Part shown: piece by piece, positions 23,067-32,391 of the stretch
Numbering within the stretch: position 1 is the first letter of the stretch
How the letters are laid out: each line of letters starts with the position of its first letter
Program-made: the position numbers and the translations under genes
NCBI RefSeq assembly: GCF_009377185.1
Contig: NZ_VJZC01000026.1
Coordinates: forward strand, 1 to 43,059
DNA length: 43,059 bases
Source of the DNA: Streptomyces spongiae
Lineage (GTDB): Bacteria > Actinomycetota > Actinomycetes > Streptomycetales > Streptomycetaceae
Direction: 5' to 3'
Notes under the pieces: generated by a model
The model's database searches: none
Seen by the model: only the letters and a program-made list of their open reading frames with translations
What the model was told of the DNA's origin: nothing

Positions 23067-24584
23067 TCAGGACGGGCGCAGCGGAAGGGCGTTGAAGGTG
23101 TGGTCCGCCCAGATGCGGCGGGTGGTTTCGGCCGGGTAGGGCGTGACGGTGGGTTCGGTGTCGATGAGTTGGGTGAGGCGCTGTTCGGTGTCGCACTCGG
23201 GCCAACCGGGGGTGCCGGTGGTGGCGAAGGCCGTCCACGCGGAGCGCATCCACTGGGACAGGGCCACCGCGTCGGCGGGTGGCTGCTCACCGATCAGGAG
23301 GGCGCTGAGGCCTGCGCTCAGGTTGCCGAAGACCAGTCCGACGTCCAGACCGTGGCAGGCGCCGAACGCGCCGCCCATGGCCGGGGCCGGCCAGTTCAGC
23401 CGGTAGAGGTAGGACCGGCCGCCGGCGGTGGCGTGCGCTTCGGCCAGGTGCAGGCTGGGCATGTCGAACAGCCAGTCGGAGTAGATCCGCTCGTACAGCT
23501 CACCGGCCGCGTAACCGCGGGCCCGGTACGCCGCCTCCACCTCGGGTCCCGGCGCAAGCCCTCGCAGGACGGTGGTCGCCCGCTCGTCGGTGATCTGGCC
23601 GAGCTGTCCGGCCTGGGCGATGAACAGCCGGTACTCCTCGCGATTGTGACCGACGACCAGGTCGATGTCGCGCGCCGAGCCGGCGGCGATCGCCTGCCAC
23701 GGGTCGGTCGGCAGGATCTCCCCGTCGACGACCGGCGAGAAGGGAGTCACGGTGTGTGCCACCGGCCCCCAGCGGTCCTCGTACTGGGCCATCTTCGCGG
23801 CCACCGCGTCGCCCGCCGCGGCCAGCGCGGTCGGCTCGATGGACGAGAGGTCGGCCAGTGTCGGACGGAGCCCGAGTTCGGCGGCGCACGTGACGGCGAT
23901 GTCGTCGGCCAGTTCCGGGGAGAAGAAGGTGCCCGGCACGCTCTGCGCGATCACCCGCCGGAACAGTCCGGCGGCCCTGGGCATGGCCATCAGCGCCGCG
24001 ATCGAGCCGGCCCCGGCGGACTCGCCGAAGACCGTCACCCGGCCCGGGTCGCCGCCGAATGAGGCGATGTTGTTCCGAACCCACTCCAGCGCGGCGACCT
24101 GGTCGAGCAGCCCCCGGTTGGCCGGCGCGCCCTTGATCTGCGCGAAACCCTCCATGCCTACGCGGTAGTTCATTGTCACGACGACCACGCCCACCGCGGC
24201 CAGCGCGGCCCCGTCGTAATCGGGCTGACCCGTGTGCCCGGCCATATAGGCACCGCCGTAGATCCACACCATGACCGGCAGGGCCGCTTCGGGGCTATCG
24301 CCGTAAGCGGGGGACCAGACGTTGACCGTCAGCCACTCGTTCTCCCCGCCGCCCTCCCAGGGCGGGATGAGCCCGAATACCGAGGACTGCGGCGGCGGAG
24401 GCCCGTAGGCAGAGGCCTCGCGCACCCCGTCCCACGGCAGCGCGGGCTGGGGCGCCGCGAAACGCTGTTCGCCCACTGGTGGCTGGGCGAAGGGTATGCC
24501 GCGGAAGACGGCGAGCCCCTCCTCCCTGCGGCCCCGCACGGTCCCGCCACTGACATGGATCTCGGGGCGGCTGATGACAGTCAT
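23067..24584 (-). CDS. Type-B carboxylesterase
   Basis: 505 residues; ATG at 24584 preceded by AGAGGAGCC. Alpha/beta-hydrolase of the carboxylesterase type B/cholinesterase family: FRGIPFAQPPVGEQRF near the N-terminus, oxyanion GG in WIYGGAYMAG, nucleophile Ser189 in FGESAGAGS, and the catalytic histidine in GACHGLDVGLVFGN. No signal peptide is visible, so it is probably cytoplasmic. It would hydrolyse esters or carbamates. A C-terminal scrap of a related gene lies at about 32.4-32.5 kb. It follows the TetR gene on the same strand after 340 bp with a hairpin between, so it may have its own promoter. Confidence 0.93.
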   Translation of the reverse strand: MTVISRPEIHVSGGTVRGRREEGLAVFRGIPFAQPPVGEQRFAAPQPALPWDGVREASAYGPPPPQSSVFGLIPPWEGGGENEWLTVNVWSPAYGDSPEAALPVMVWIYGGAYMAGHTGQPDYDGAALAAVGVVVVTMNYRVGMEGFAQIKGAPANRGLLDQVAALEWVRNNIASFGGDPGRVTVFGESAGAGSIAALMAMPRAAGLFRRVIAQSVPGTFFSPELADDIAVTCAAELGLRPTLADLSSIEPTALAAAGDAVAAKMAQYEDRWGPVAHTVTPFSPVVDGEILPTDPWQAIAAGSARDIDLVVGHNREEYRLFIAQAGQLGQITDERATTVLRGLAPGPEVEAAYRARGYAAGELYERIYSDWLFDMPSLHLAEAHATAGGRSYLYRLNWPAPAMGGAFGACHGLDVGLVFGNLSAGLSALLIGEQPPADAVALSQWMRSAWTAFATTGTPGWPECDTEQRLTQLIDTEPTVTPYPAETTRRIWADHTFNALPLRPS

Positions 24585-24924
24585 GGAAGGCTCCTCTGGA
24601 GGCGGGTGGGCTGGCGGTACTGCCGGGAGTGTGCTGATCCGCCGCCGTCGGCGATGTGCGGTAGCAACCGTGTACTGCGCCGGTCAGTGCAGGTCATTGC
24701 ATTGGCAGGGCTTGAACAGGCCCGGCTCCCCTGTGGGTGAGGGGAGGGGAGCCGCGGCCTTGAAATTGGCGGGACGAACATGGCATGCCTGAGCGCACCG
24801 GGCGGGGAAGGGAAGATCGCCGTGGCCGGCCGGCGCATCGGCGTGGTCAGATCCGACGGGGGTGATTTTCACCGGTATCACGTCGGGCCGGGATCATCGC
24901 CGACTGCGGCGATCAGTCGTCCTG
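24585..24924. other. 340-bp intergenic region with a hairpin
   Basis: GGCTCCCC (24724-24731) pairs with GGGGAGCC (24746-24753) around a 14-nt loop; on the minus strand it could end the TetR transcript. The part to its left presumably carries the carboxylesterase promoter, but no convincing boxes were found. Confidence 0.4.
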
Positions 24925-25500
24925 CTAGGCGTCCAGCAGGGCGAGGGCGTTGTGGATGCCCTGTTCGAGGAGTTGGTCGGCGAGTTGCCGGTCGGTCAGG
25001 GCGCGGGAGAGTTGTAGCGTCCCGGCCATCATGCCGAGGAGGCTGAGTGCCTTCAGACGCGCTGATGGCGGGTCGTGGGGTGCCAGGCGGGCGGCGAAGC
25101 CGTCGATGAGGGTCAGCGCGCCATCGGTGTACGCCTGCCGGGTCGCGTCTGTGGAGCGTGCGATCTCGTCGAGGAGGGCGGCGTTGGGGCAGCCGTCCTC
25201 GATGGTGTCGCGCTGTTCGGTGGAGAAGTACCAGCGGATGATCTGTTCGAGTCCGGCGCGGCCTGGTGCCGCCTGCGCGACGATGTTCGCGTGCTGTGCG
25301 CGCAGTTGGTCGGCTACGGCGGTGGTGACGAGGTCGTCCTTGGACGTGAAGTAGGCGTAGAAGGTGCCGTTGGTCAGGCCCGCGTCCTTCATGAGGGTCG
25401 CGACTCCGGAGCCGTCGATGCCGTCCAGCTTGAGCCGGCGGCCTGCCGTCGTGATGATCCGCTGCCGCGTCTGCTGTTTGTGTTCCTTCGTGTACCGCAC
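24925..25500 (-). CDS. TetR-family regulator, copy 1
   Basis: 191 residues from GTG at 25500, with GGAGG 8-12 bp upstream. N-terminal TetR HTH: RIITTAGRRLKLDGIDGSGV, LMKDAGLTNGTFYAYFTSKD. The C-terminal domain contains EDGCPNAALLDEIARS and is closely similar to the second TetR at 34907 across its whole length, including the end NALALLDA. The gene lies 55 bp after the beta-propeller gene, which follows the SDR gene, so all three may form one leftward operon. The likely target is the shared palindrome in front of the SDR genes. Confidence 0.92.
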   Translation of the reverse strand: MRYTKEHKQQTRQRIITTAGRRLKLDGIDGSGVATLMKDAGLTNGTFYAYFTSKDDLVTTAVADQLRAQHANIVAQAAPGRAGLEQIIRWYFSTEQRDTIEDGCPNAALLDEIARSTDATRQAYTDGALTLIDGFAARLAPHDPPSARLKALSLLGMMAGTLQLSRALTDRQLADQLLEQGIHNALALLDA

Positions 25501-25555
25501 GATGCGTTCCTCCGTCGCAGCCGGGGCGGGTGCCCCGGCTGCCGGCCTGGTCGGG

Positions 25556-26641
25556 TCAGTGTGTCGCGCCTGCAAGGAGAGCGGGGAAGTTGATCCTGGC
25601 GGTCTGCAGCTTCGGGTCGTGGGGCTCGGGGACCCCGCCGTCGGTGACGTACAGCCGGTCGCCGCGAACCGCGGTCGCCGAGGGCGAGGCAAGACCGTCC
25701 GCGCTGGTCAGGACGGGCTTGTAGGTGCCGTTGGGATAGATGACCACGACCCTGTCCGGGCCGTTGTTCGAGGACGAGCCGTTCTGCGCCGCGAACACCA
25801 CATCGGAGAAGGGGGTCAGGAAGCTGAGATCGTCGATGTTGGGCAGGCCGCCCGCGATCTGGTGGACGGGGCCGGCCGTGCCGGTGCCGGTGACCGGTAC
25901 CCGCAGCAGGGTTCCCTTGTTGAAGTTGCTGATCCACAGGGCGCCGTTGTGGAACCGGAGCCCGTTGGCACCGATCGGCAGGGCTTCGGTCGGTACCGGC
26001 GCGAGAGCGGCGTCGGTCAGCCACGGGGTCACCGATCCGCCCGACACCGGAACGGACCAGATGACGCCCTTCAGGCTGTCCGCGATGTAGAGGGTGCGTC
26101 CCGTCGGGTCGACGGCCAGCCCGTTGGGGCCCGAGTCGGCGGGCAGAGCGGCGACACGCTGCGGGGTGCCGTCGGCAAGCAGCTTGTACACGCCGTTGCG
26201 GTCGGCGTTGCCCGGGGCCCACAGCGCGTAGTAGACGGTGCCGTCACTGCCGCGGGCGTTGCCGCTGATCGCCTCACCCACCTGCCCGGTGGCGAGCACC
26301 GTGCGCTGTCCGGACGCGTCTATACGCATCAGCTCCGGTCCGTGGGTGCGCTGGCACACCGCGCAGCTGCCGAGCATGGACAAGGTCACCGAGCCGTCGG
26401 GGTTGGCGGTGATGTTCTCGGGGATCTCGCCGGCCGCGAAGTCGAACGCTGCGGCGGTCCGTACGTCGGTGACCACGGACCCGCCGTAGGAGCCTCCCGT
26501 CCACGCGGACGCGGACGGCGCCGAGGCCAGGACGGCCGCTGTCGCGGTGACCGCCAGCGCGATGCCGACCTTCTTCTTATTCAGAAAACGCCGTGTGATC
26601 GATGTACTGCGCGGGGCCGTTTGCTGGCTTTGCTGCTGCAT
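25556..26641 (-). CDS. Exported beta-propeller protein (SMP-30/ScyD-like)
   Basis: 361 residues from ATG at 26641, with AAGGAGAGTC before it. A basic N-region (TRRFLNKKKVG) and hydrophobic core (IALAVTATAAVLASAP) end at SASA, a signal peptidase I site. The mature part has repeated NHL/SMP-30-like blades: GPNGLAVDPTGRTLYIADS, IGANGLRFHNGALWISN, DRLYVTDGGVPEPHDP. A CAVC motif (LGSCAVCQRTHG) in the first blade could bind metal or form a disulfide. Calcium-dependent lactonase or a non-enzymatic scaffold are both possible. Its position between SDR and TetR genes suggests a shared pathway, possibly lactone or ester turnover. Confidence 0.8.
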   Translation of the reverse strand: MQQQSQQTAPRSTSITRRFLNKKKVGIALAVTATAAVLASAPSASAWTGGSYGGSVVTDVRTAAAFDFAAGEIPENITANPDGSVTLSMLGSCAVCQRTHGPELMRIDASGQRTVLATGQVGEAISGNARGSDGTVYYALWAPGNADRNGVYKLLADGTPQRVAALPADSGPNGLAVDPTGRTLYIADSLKGVIWSVPVSGGSVTPWLTDAALAPVPTEALPIGANGLRFHNGALWISNFNKGTLLRVPVTGTGTAGPVHQIAGGLPNIDDLSFLTPFSDVVFAAQNGSSSNNGPDRVVVIYPNGTYKPVLTSADGLASPSATAVRGDRLYVTDGGVPEPHDPKLQTARINFPALLAGATH

Positions 26642-26778
26642 GACTCTCCTTGGCAAATCAACGAGGGACTGATCAATGGACTTTGAGGAACATCAGGGAT
26701 GCCGGCGATATTGGGTACATCGCAGGCATTCAGCCGGAATCAACACTCTTGGGGCCAGACCGGGATTGAACCGGGGTG

Positions 26779-27594
26779 TCAGCCGGGCAGGCGGTTGTTC
26801 TTGCGGATCTGCTTGTCGAACACTCCGACGGGGACGAGGCGGCGCGCCTTGGTGACGCGTGCGGCCAGCGGGCCGGCGGTATAGCGCAGCTTCGGCTTCT
26901 TGTCGGTGGCCGCGGTGACGATCGTCCTGGCGACGACGGCTGGGTCGTCGCCGGCGCTCATCGCCTCCGCGATCACCTCGTCGAAGATCCGGCGTCGCTC
27001 CGCGTACAGGGGCAGCGGGGTGTCGGGCTGCGCGGCGTTGGTGTCGAAGCTGGTCTTGGTGTAGGCGGGCTGCACGAGGAGAATGCGGATGCCGTGTTCG
27101 CGGACCTCGTGGTCCAGGGACTCGGAGTAGCCCTCGAGGGCATGCTTCGACGCAACGTAAAGGGCCATGAAGGGCTGGGGGGCGACCCCCAGAACGGACG
27201 AGATGTTGATGACGCGTCCGCCGCCCCGGGCGCGCATGTGCGGCAGTACGGCCTTCGTCATACGCATGACACCGAAGACGTTGATGTTCAGGACGCTCTG
27301 GGCCTGGGCGACGGAGTTCTCCTCGACGGCACCCGCCGCACCGATGCCCGCGTTGTTGACCAGGACGTCGATACGCCCGAACCGTTCGATCACCTCCGCG
27401 ACCAAGGCGGTGGCCGAGTCGTCACTGCCCACGTCGAGATCGAGGTACGTCACCCCGGCGGGCGGGGTGAGCCCGGAGGTCTTGCGACCGGTTCCGACCA
27501 CATCGAAGCCCGCCGCGACGAAGGCGCGAGCCGTCTCCTTGCCGATCCCCGATGAAGCACCTGTCACGAGCGCCACCGGCCGAGTTGCCGCCAT
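26779..27594 (-). CDS. Short-chain dehydrogenase/reductase, copy 1
   Basis: 271 residues from ATG at 27594 (a GTG precedes it by one codon; GGGAG is spaced 6 bp from the ATG). Cofactor motif TGASSGIG at 11-18, structural NNAG in VLVNNAGIG, and catalytic Ser/Tyr/Lys in INISSVLG and YVASKHALEG. Classical SDR, probably NADP(H)-dependent. The C-terminal tail KPKLRYTAGPLA and DKQIRKNNRLPG is shared with the second SDR at 39905 and with a scrap near 29.1 kb. Its promoter and operator are also duplicated in front of the second copy. Confidence 0.93.
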   Translation of the reverse strand: MAATRPVALVTGASSGIGKETARAFVAAGFDVVGTGRKTSGLTPPAGVTYLDLDVGSDDSATALVAEVIERFGRIDVLVNNAGIGAAGAVEENSVAQAQSVLNINVFGVMRMTKAVLPHMRARGGGRVINISSVLGVAPQPFMALYVASKHALEGYSESLDHEVREHGIRILLVQPAYTKTSFDTNAAQPDTPLPLYAERRRIFDEVIAEAMSAGDDPAVVARTIVTAATDKKPKLRYTAGPLAARVTKARRLVPVGVFDKQIRKNNRLPG

Positions 27595-27626
27595 CACGAA
27601 CTCCCTAATTTGAATTACGCTCGTAT

Positions 27627-27671
27627 GTCTTACGTTCGTACGACCATACGGGGATCGTCGACCGATGGCAA
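27627..27671 (-). promoter_or_regulatory. Promoter and TetR-type operator of SDR copy 1
   Basis: On the minus strand TTGCCA (27671-27666), 17 bp, TATGGT (27648-27643). Overlapping the -10 end is GTCGTACGAACGTAAGAC (27644-27627), an 18-bp palindrome with one mismatch per arm. The same three elements with the same spacing precede SDR copy 2. Confidence 0.72.
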
Positions 27672-27999
27672 GCGTTCACGTCCGGCGATCCAGGAAAGGA
27701 TCTGGAAACGAAGGGGGCGGTACGGGAAAGACCATGGGCGGATGACGAGCAGGTGACCGAGACCGCCACCGCCAGTCGTCGCATCACCCGCTGCACTCGT
27801 CGACGGCGGCCTCGGTGCCGTCCTCACGCAGCACTTCGGACTTGGACACACGGAGCGGCAGGCCGACCGAGCTCAGTCGACGAGCGTGGGCCCGGTCGCC
27901 GGCCGGTGTCGAACCGGTGGAGGCCGTTGCGATCGTGGTGCTGGAGGTGATCCCGGAAGCGTCATCCGCTGGTCGCGAACGGGTCTTCGCAGTAGGTGT
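27672..27999. other. 328-bp stretch without a supported gene
   Basis: The minus strand has an open end reading SKSEVLREDGTEAAVDECSG before a TGA near 27785, which looks like the tail of some protein, but no start or family is recognisable. Nothing else is seen. Confidence 0.35.
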
Positions 28000-28833
28000 T
28001 CACCGGCTCTCCTGACGTGCGATGCCGAGGTAGTGGCCCAAGCGGAGTTCCAGCTCCTCAGGACCCTTTTCGGCGGCGAGCTTCTCGAACTGGGGCTGGA
28101 ATGCCTGGGGGCCTGGCCAGGTCAGGGAGGTCAGGAATTGCGTGTAGGCCGCTCGCAGGTCGGCATCGGGCGGGAGCGTGCCCCGGTTGACCTGAGCCTT
28201 GGCGGTTGCCAGCGCCGCCTTGTCGAAGGACGCCAGCCGGGTTGCCATACCGTCCACGAAGCCGTCCAGCTCGGTGTCGGCGACGGTGCGGGTCACCCAT
28301 CCGTAGCGTTCAGCCGCGTCGGCGTCGTAGTCATCGCTGCTGAGGATGGCTTCGAGTGCCCGATCCCGTCCGATGAGTCGGGGCAGGTGTTCTGTGCCCC
28401 CGCCGCCGGGAAGAATTCCGCCGCCGACCTCGGGCTGGCCGAACAGCGCGTGCTCGCGGCTGGCGTAGCGCAGATCGCAGGCCAGGGCCAGTTCGTCTCC
28501 GCCGCCCCTGGTCCGTCCGCGGATGGACGCGATGCTGATGAACGGAGCCGTGGACAGCCGTACGACGAGATCGATCCACTCCGGCGTCGCCTCCGGATCG
28601 GACGGCATGAAGTCGGCGACCCGGCCGAGATCGAAGTGGTTGAAGAAGTAGCCGGGTGTACTGCTGGTGAAGACGACAACGTGAACCTGCGGGTCCTCGC
28701 TCAGCTCCGTGACCACCTCGACCAGTCGGGACACGGTCTCCCCGACGATGAGGTTCACCGGTGGATTCGAGAAGGTGATCTTGCGGATCCCTGGTGTCAG
28801 CCGCTCCACGCTGATCGTGCTGGGTTGCGTCAT
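28000..28833 (-). CDS. Enoyl-CoA hydratase/isomerase family protein
   Basis: 277 residues from ATG at 28833, with CGGAG 7 bp upstream; longer frames lack homology. Crotonase fold: the oxyanion-hole region GYFFNHFDL and RGRTRGGGDELALACDLRYA, followed by the typical FGQPEVGGGILPGGGGTEHL. The acidic pair expected of a hydratase is not clear, so isomerase or hydrolase activity is possible. It lacks operon partners. The acyl-CoA ligase at 20 kb could supply CoA esters, but that link is inference. Confidence 0.88.
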   Translation of the reverse strand: MTQPSTISVERLTPGIRKITFSNPPVNLIVGETVSRLVEVVTELSEDPQVHVVVFTSSTPGYFFNHFDLGRVADFMPSDPEATPEWIDLVVRLSTAPFISIASIRGRTRGGGDELALACDLRYASREHALFGQPEVGGGILPGGGGTEHLPRLIGRDRALEAILSSDDYDADAAERYGWVTRTVADTELDGFVDGMATRLASFDKAALATAKAQVNRGTLPPDADLRAAYTQFLTSLTWPGPQAFQPQFEKLAAEKGPEELELRLGHYLGIARQESR

Positions 28834-29056
28834 CGTTCGCTCCGAGTGGTGATCCTGGCGGTTTGCCAGGGGGGCGTGTTCGTCGGGGCGTCCTGAACTG
28901 GCAGAGGCGACGCCCACAACCAGGTCTGGCACACCCGTGGTCATGTCGGGCTTTTCCTTGCTGCGCTTCGAGGCCTCGATCGGTTTGACGGACGAGCGGG
29001 TCAGTCGCGGCCGGCTGGGTGCACAGCGCTGATTGCCCAGGGCCGGGCAGGGCGAC

Positions 29057-29143
29057 GCGACATAGCGTGCTGACGCGGTCGGCGGTTGGGGCGGCGGTGT
29101 AGCGCGGCCTCGGTTTCGGTTCCGTGGCCGCCGCGGCGATCGC
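29057..29143 (-). pseudogene. SDR remnant (C-terminal tail)
   Basis: The minus strand reads AIAAAATEPKPRPRYTAAPT then ADRVSTLCR, which lines up with AAATDSKPKVRYTAGRQARL of SDR copy 2 and the matching tail of copy 1. No upstream part of the gene is found. Short, hence moderate confidence. Confidence 0.45.
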
Positions 29144-29281
29144 GGTGTTGCGTCACGACGAGCTGAGCCGCTGTCCTGCCGACGCTCCCGACCCGGATCG
29201 CCGTCACCATGTCTTCCCCCTGCGGTCGGGCGCGCGTGCACTGATCGCGCCCGACGCTACGAGGAAAAAGGGGAAACCGGA

Positions 29282-29317
29282 TCCGTCACCGTGTCCGTCA
29301 CCGGGTCCGTCAAGATT
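29282..29317. repeat. Three 12-bp tandem units upstream of the LuxR gene
   Basis: TCCGTCACCGTG, TCCGTCACCGGG, TCCGTCAAGATT at 29282, 29294 and 29306. The spacing is near one helical turn, so a regulator could bind in phase, but drift of a simple repeat is equally possible. Confidence 0.55.
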
Positions 29318-29389
29318 CGGTCTGGTGTCGTTGAAGTCGGGTTGTCGGCAGTGGTTCCGGGCGGTCGCAGCCCATTAAGCTTCAAGCAA

Positions 29390-32158
29390 ATGGACCTGTA
29401 CGGACGGCGCCAGGAGCAGGCGGCCCTCGATCGGATCCTTGACGGCGCTCGTCAGGGACGCGGAGCGACCATGATGTTGTGGGGTGACCCCGGCATCGGC
29501 AAGACAGCCCTGCTCGAATACGTGGCCGAGTCGGCCGCCGCGGACTTCACCATCCTGAGGTGCCTCGGTACTCGTCTTGAGTCGGAGCTGGCCTTCGCCG
29601 CGCTGCACGAACTGCTGTGGCCGGTGACGGAGCGGATCAGCACGCTCCCGCCGCCGCAGGTCAAGGCCCTGAACGGGGCGCTCGGTACCAGTGACGACGT
29701 ATCGGACCGGTTTCTGATCGGCGTGGCCGTACTGACGCTCGTCGGCGAGTTGGCCAAGGAACGGCCGGTGCTCATCGTCGCCGACGACGCCCAATGGCTC
29801 GACGAGCCGTCCGCACAGTGCCTGGCCTTCGCCGGGCGCCGACTGCGCAACGAGCCCGTGGTCATGCTCCTCACCGGACACGACGACCCCGTCGACGGCC
29901 CCTGGGAGAAACTGGCGGCCCTGGAGGTCGGGGAGCTGGGCGACGAGGACGCCAGGCTCCTCGCCCGTGCCGTTGCTCCGCGCGCGGACGAATCAGTCAT
30001 CCGCCGCACGGTCCGTGCGGCGGCCGGAAATCCCCTCGCGCTCCAGGAGCTGACCACGTCCGTGGCGGCCGGCGACATCTCGACGCACCCTCTTGCCGAT
30101 GAGCGGATCGCCGTCGGGCCACGTCTGCGCAGTGCCTTCCGCGCCCGGATGGAGAGGATGTCCGCGTCTGCCCGCACCGCGCTCCTTCTTGCCGCCGCCG
30201 ACGACCGTAGCGATCGAAACACCATGAGCCAGGCCGGACTTGTGCTCGGCCTCGACGTGGGGGCGTGGGACGAGGCGATGCACTCGGGTCTGCTCGCCAC
30301 GCGCTCGGACGGTCGCGTCCGCTTCCGCCACCCATTGATGGGGGCCGTGGTCTACGAGGAGGCGCCGCCCGCGAACCGCCAGGCCGTTCATCGCGCGCTC
30401 GCCTCCGTGCTGACCAGTGAGAACGCCGAGGAGCTGCGCCCCTGGCACCTCGCCGCGGCCGCGGAAGCCGCGGGCCGACCCGACGAGGAGGTGGCCCGGC
30501 TGCTGGAGGAGTCGGCCCAGCGGTCCTGGGCGCGCGGTGGCTGTGCCACGGCGGCACGTGCACTGCGGCGGGCGGCGAAGCTGTCCCCCTCCAAGGACGA
30601 CGCGGCCAGGCGACTGGCTCACGGAGCTAGGGCGGCCTGGGAGGCCGGCCACGTCGACGTGGCGCGGAGAATGCTGGACCAGACCGAAGAAGCCTCCTCC
30701 GCATCCGCGGTCGCCGATCTCAGCCAAGGGTTGCGCGGACTGATCGAGTTCGCGAACGGCGATCTGGAAACCGCCTGCCGTCAACTGACCCGAGACATGG
30801 AACGCGTGGCCGATCCCGGGCAGGCGTTCAGGCTCGGCAGCATGGCGCTGCGGGCCGCTTGGGCGGCCGGCCGGGGCGCACTTCAGCGCGAGGCGCTCCA
30901 GCGGCTCGAGCGGCGGCTCCCGCAAGGGAACTTCCCGAACGCCGATCTGCTGCCGCTGCTGCGCCAATGGTGGACGCAGGAACCGGACGGTGCCGATGAC
31001 CGCTACCAGGCCGTGGCCCCCGTCGCTGACATCCTCACCCGGCTCAGCGGCAGCTCCTGGCTCCTGATGCCACCAGCACCGCTGGCGGTGGCCTGGGGCA
31101 TCGAGTCCGCCCTGCAGGAGGCGCTCCGCCGCGAAATCGACACGCTGCGGCACACCGACCAGGTCACCGCCCTCACCCAGGCGCTGGCCCAGACCGTGGC
31201 GCCCGACATCGCGCAGGGCTCCTGGACCTCGGCCACGGCGAACGCCCTTGAGGGGCTCCAAGTGGCCGAGGGGACCGGCGACGACCACTTGGCGGCGCAG
31301 TGCCGCGCTGGTCTCGGATGGCTGGCAGCCGCGCGAGGCGATGAGCTGACCGTCGCGGACTTCGCCGCCCGGTTCATCGAGGAATGGGTGCCGCGTGGGG
31401 TGCTCGTCTTCAGCGCCGGCGCGGAGTGGAACCTCGGCATGACGGCGCTCTTCGCCGGCCGGGCCGAAGAGGCGCTGGACCGCCTGGTCCGGCTGACAGA
31501 GCACGGGCACCACTCTGCGCACCCCACCATTGCCGTACTCGCCGCGGCGGACACCGCCGAGGCCGCCCTCCAGGCAGGGCAGCGGGCGATGGCCGAGGAC
31601 CAGGCGCGGCTGCTGCGGCGGTGGGCCGAACGGACCAACGCAGCGTGGGCGATCTCCGCGACGCACCTGGTCCATGCCCTGCTGGCGTCGGGGGCGGATA
31701 CGGAGAAGCAGTTCCGGCTTGCGCTGGATGTTCCCGGAGCCCAGTCGCGGCCCTTCAACTACGCCCGCACGCGCCTGCTGTACGGCGAGTGGCTGCGGCG
31801 GGCCCGCCGCCGTACCGACGCCCGGACACAGCTCGCCGAAGCCGCGGAGATCTTCCGGCGACTGGACGCGGCGCCCCTGCTCGCCCGCACCCGGGCCGAA
31901 CAGGAGCTGACCGGGCAGCAACCGCGCCGCGACTCCGCACCGGCCCGGGACACCGCAGCCATCCTCACGCCGCAGGAGTTGAGAGTCGCACGGCTGGCCG
32001 CGCAGGGGCTCACCAACCGGGAGATCGGGGCACAGCTGCTGATCAGTCCCCGCACGGTGGGTCATCACCTGGCCAACGTGTTCCCCAAGCTCGGTATCCT
32101 CTCGCGCGCCGACCTCGCGCGCATCGACTTCGGAGACGGGCTACATCTGATGGGCTGA
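29390..32158 (+). CDS. Large ATP-binding LuxR-family regulator (LAL type)
   Basis: 922 residues from ATG at 29390. An AAA-type ATPase domain is at the N-terminus: Walker A WGDPGIGKTALL at about 31-42 and Walker B VLIVADDAQWLD. A long helical, TPR-like middle follows, then a C-terminal LuxR HTH: LTPQELRVARLAAQGLTNRE, IGAQLLISPRTVGHHL. LAL proteins are usually activators of catabolic or antibiotic genes. No ribosome site precedes the ATG, while TTAAGC ends about 10 bp upstream, so a leaderless mRNA is possible. A longer frame from 29291 has the 12-bp repeats in it and is less likely. The targets are unknown. Confidence 0.92.
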   Translation: MDLYGRRQEQAALDRILDGARQGRGATMMLWGDPGIGKTALLEYVAESAAADFTILRCLGTRLESELAFAALHELLWPVTERISTLPPPQVKALNGALGTSDDVSDRFLIGVAVLTLVGELAKERPVLIVADDAQWLDEPSAQCLAFAGRRLRNEPVVMLLTGHDDPVDGPWEKLAALEVGELGDEDARLLARAVAPRADESVIRRTVRAAAGNPLALQELTTSVAAGDISTHPLADERIAVGPRLRSAFRARMERMSASARTALLLAAADDRSDRNTMSQAGLVLGLDVGAWDEAMHSGLLATRSDGRVRFRHPLMGAVVYEEAPPANRQAVHRALASVLTSENAEELRPWHLAAAAEAAGRPDEEVARLLEESAQRSWARGGCATAARALRRAAKLSPSKDDAARRLAHGARAAWEAGHVDVARRMLDQTEEASSASAVADLSQGLRGLIEFANGDLETACRQLTRDMERVADPGQAFRLGSMALRAAWAAGRGALQREALQRLERRLPQGNFPNADLLPLLRQWWTQEPDGADDRYQAVAPVADILTRLSGSSWLLMPPAPLAVAWGIESALQEALRREIDTLRHTDQVTALTQALAQTVAPDIAQGSWTSATANALEGLQVAEGTGDDHLAAQCRAGLGWLAAARGDELTVADFAARFIEEWVPRGVLVFSAGAEWNLGMTALFAGRAEEALDRLVRLTEHGHHSAHPTIAVLAAADTAEAALQAGQRAMAEDQARLLRRWAERTNAAWAISATHLVHALLASGADTEKQFRLALDVPGAQSRPFNYARTRLLYGEWLRRARRRTDARTQLAEAAEIFRRLDAAPLLARTRAEQELTGQQPRRDSAPARDTAAILTPQELRVARLAAQGLTNREIGAQLLISPRTVGHHLANVFPKLGILSRADLARIDFGDGLHLMG

Positions 32159-32391
32159 CCGGCTGCTTTCGGGGATGGACCGGGCGGCCCACTGACGCCC
32201 AGCGCTGGGTAGAGCTCGTCGTCATGCACGCCCGGAGGCGCCCGCCCCACGATGCGGTGATGCCCCGGCCGGTGGCGGCGGCACCTCCTTGGGCACCAGC
32301 GACAGATGCCTGCTGGGCCTACATCAGGTCAGAAGTGGCACCACGGTTATCGTCGTAGCCCAGTACCGACGTCCGGGGCGGCCCGCCTACG

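Larger units (their letters stand above)
28834..29389. other. Divergent 556-bp region with an SDR scrap and short repeats
   Basis: It separates the hydratase-like gene and the LuxR gene. Contents that can be named are the SDR tail at 29057-29143 and three 12-bp repeats at 29282-29317. No clear promoter boxes were found for either gene; TTAAGC just upstream of the LuxR ATG may be a -10. Confidence 0.4.

Noticed and set aside
26742..26790. Possible tRNA gene on the minus strand (CCCGGTTCAATCCCGG)
   Set aside because: A T-arm-like hairpin only; the rest of a cloverleaf is missing and the stretch runs into the SDR stop.
29993..32068. 691-codon minus-strand open frame inside the LuxR gene
   Set aside because: Long only because of GC bias; no recognisable domain, while the plus strand has Walker and LuxR motifs.
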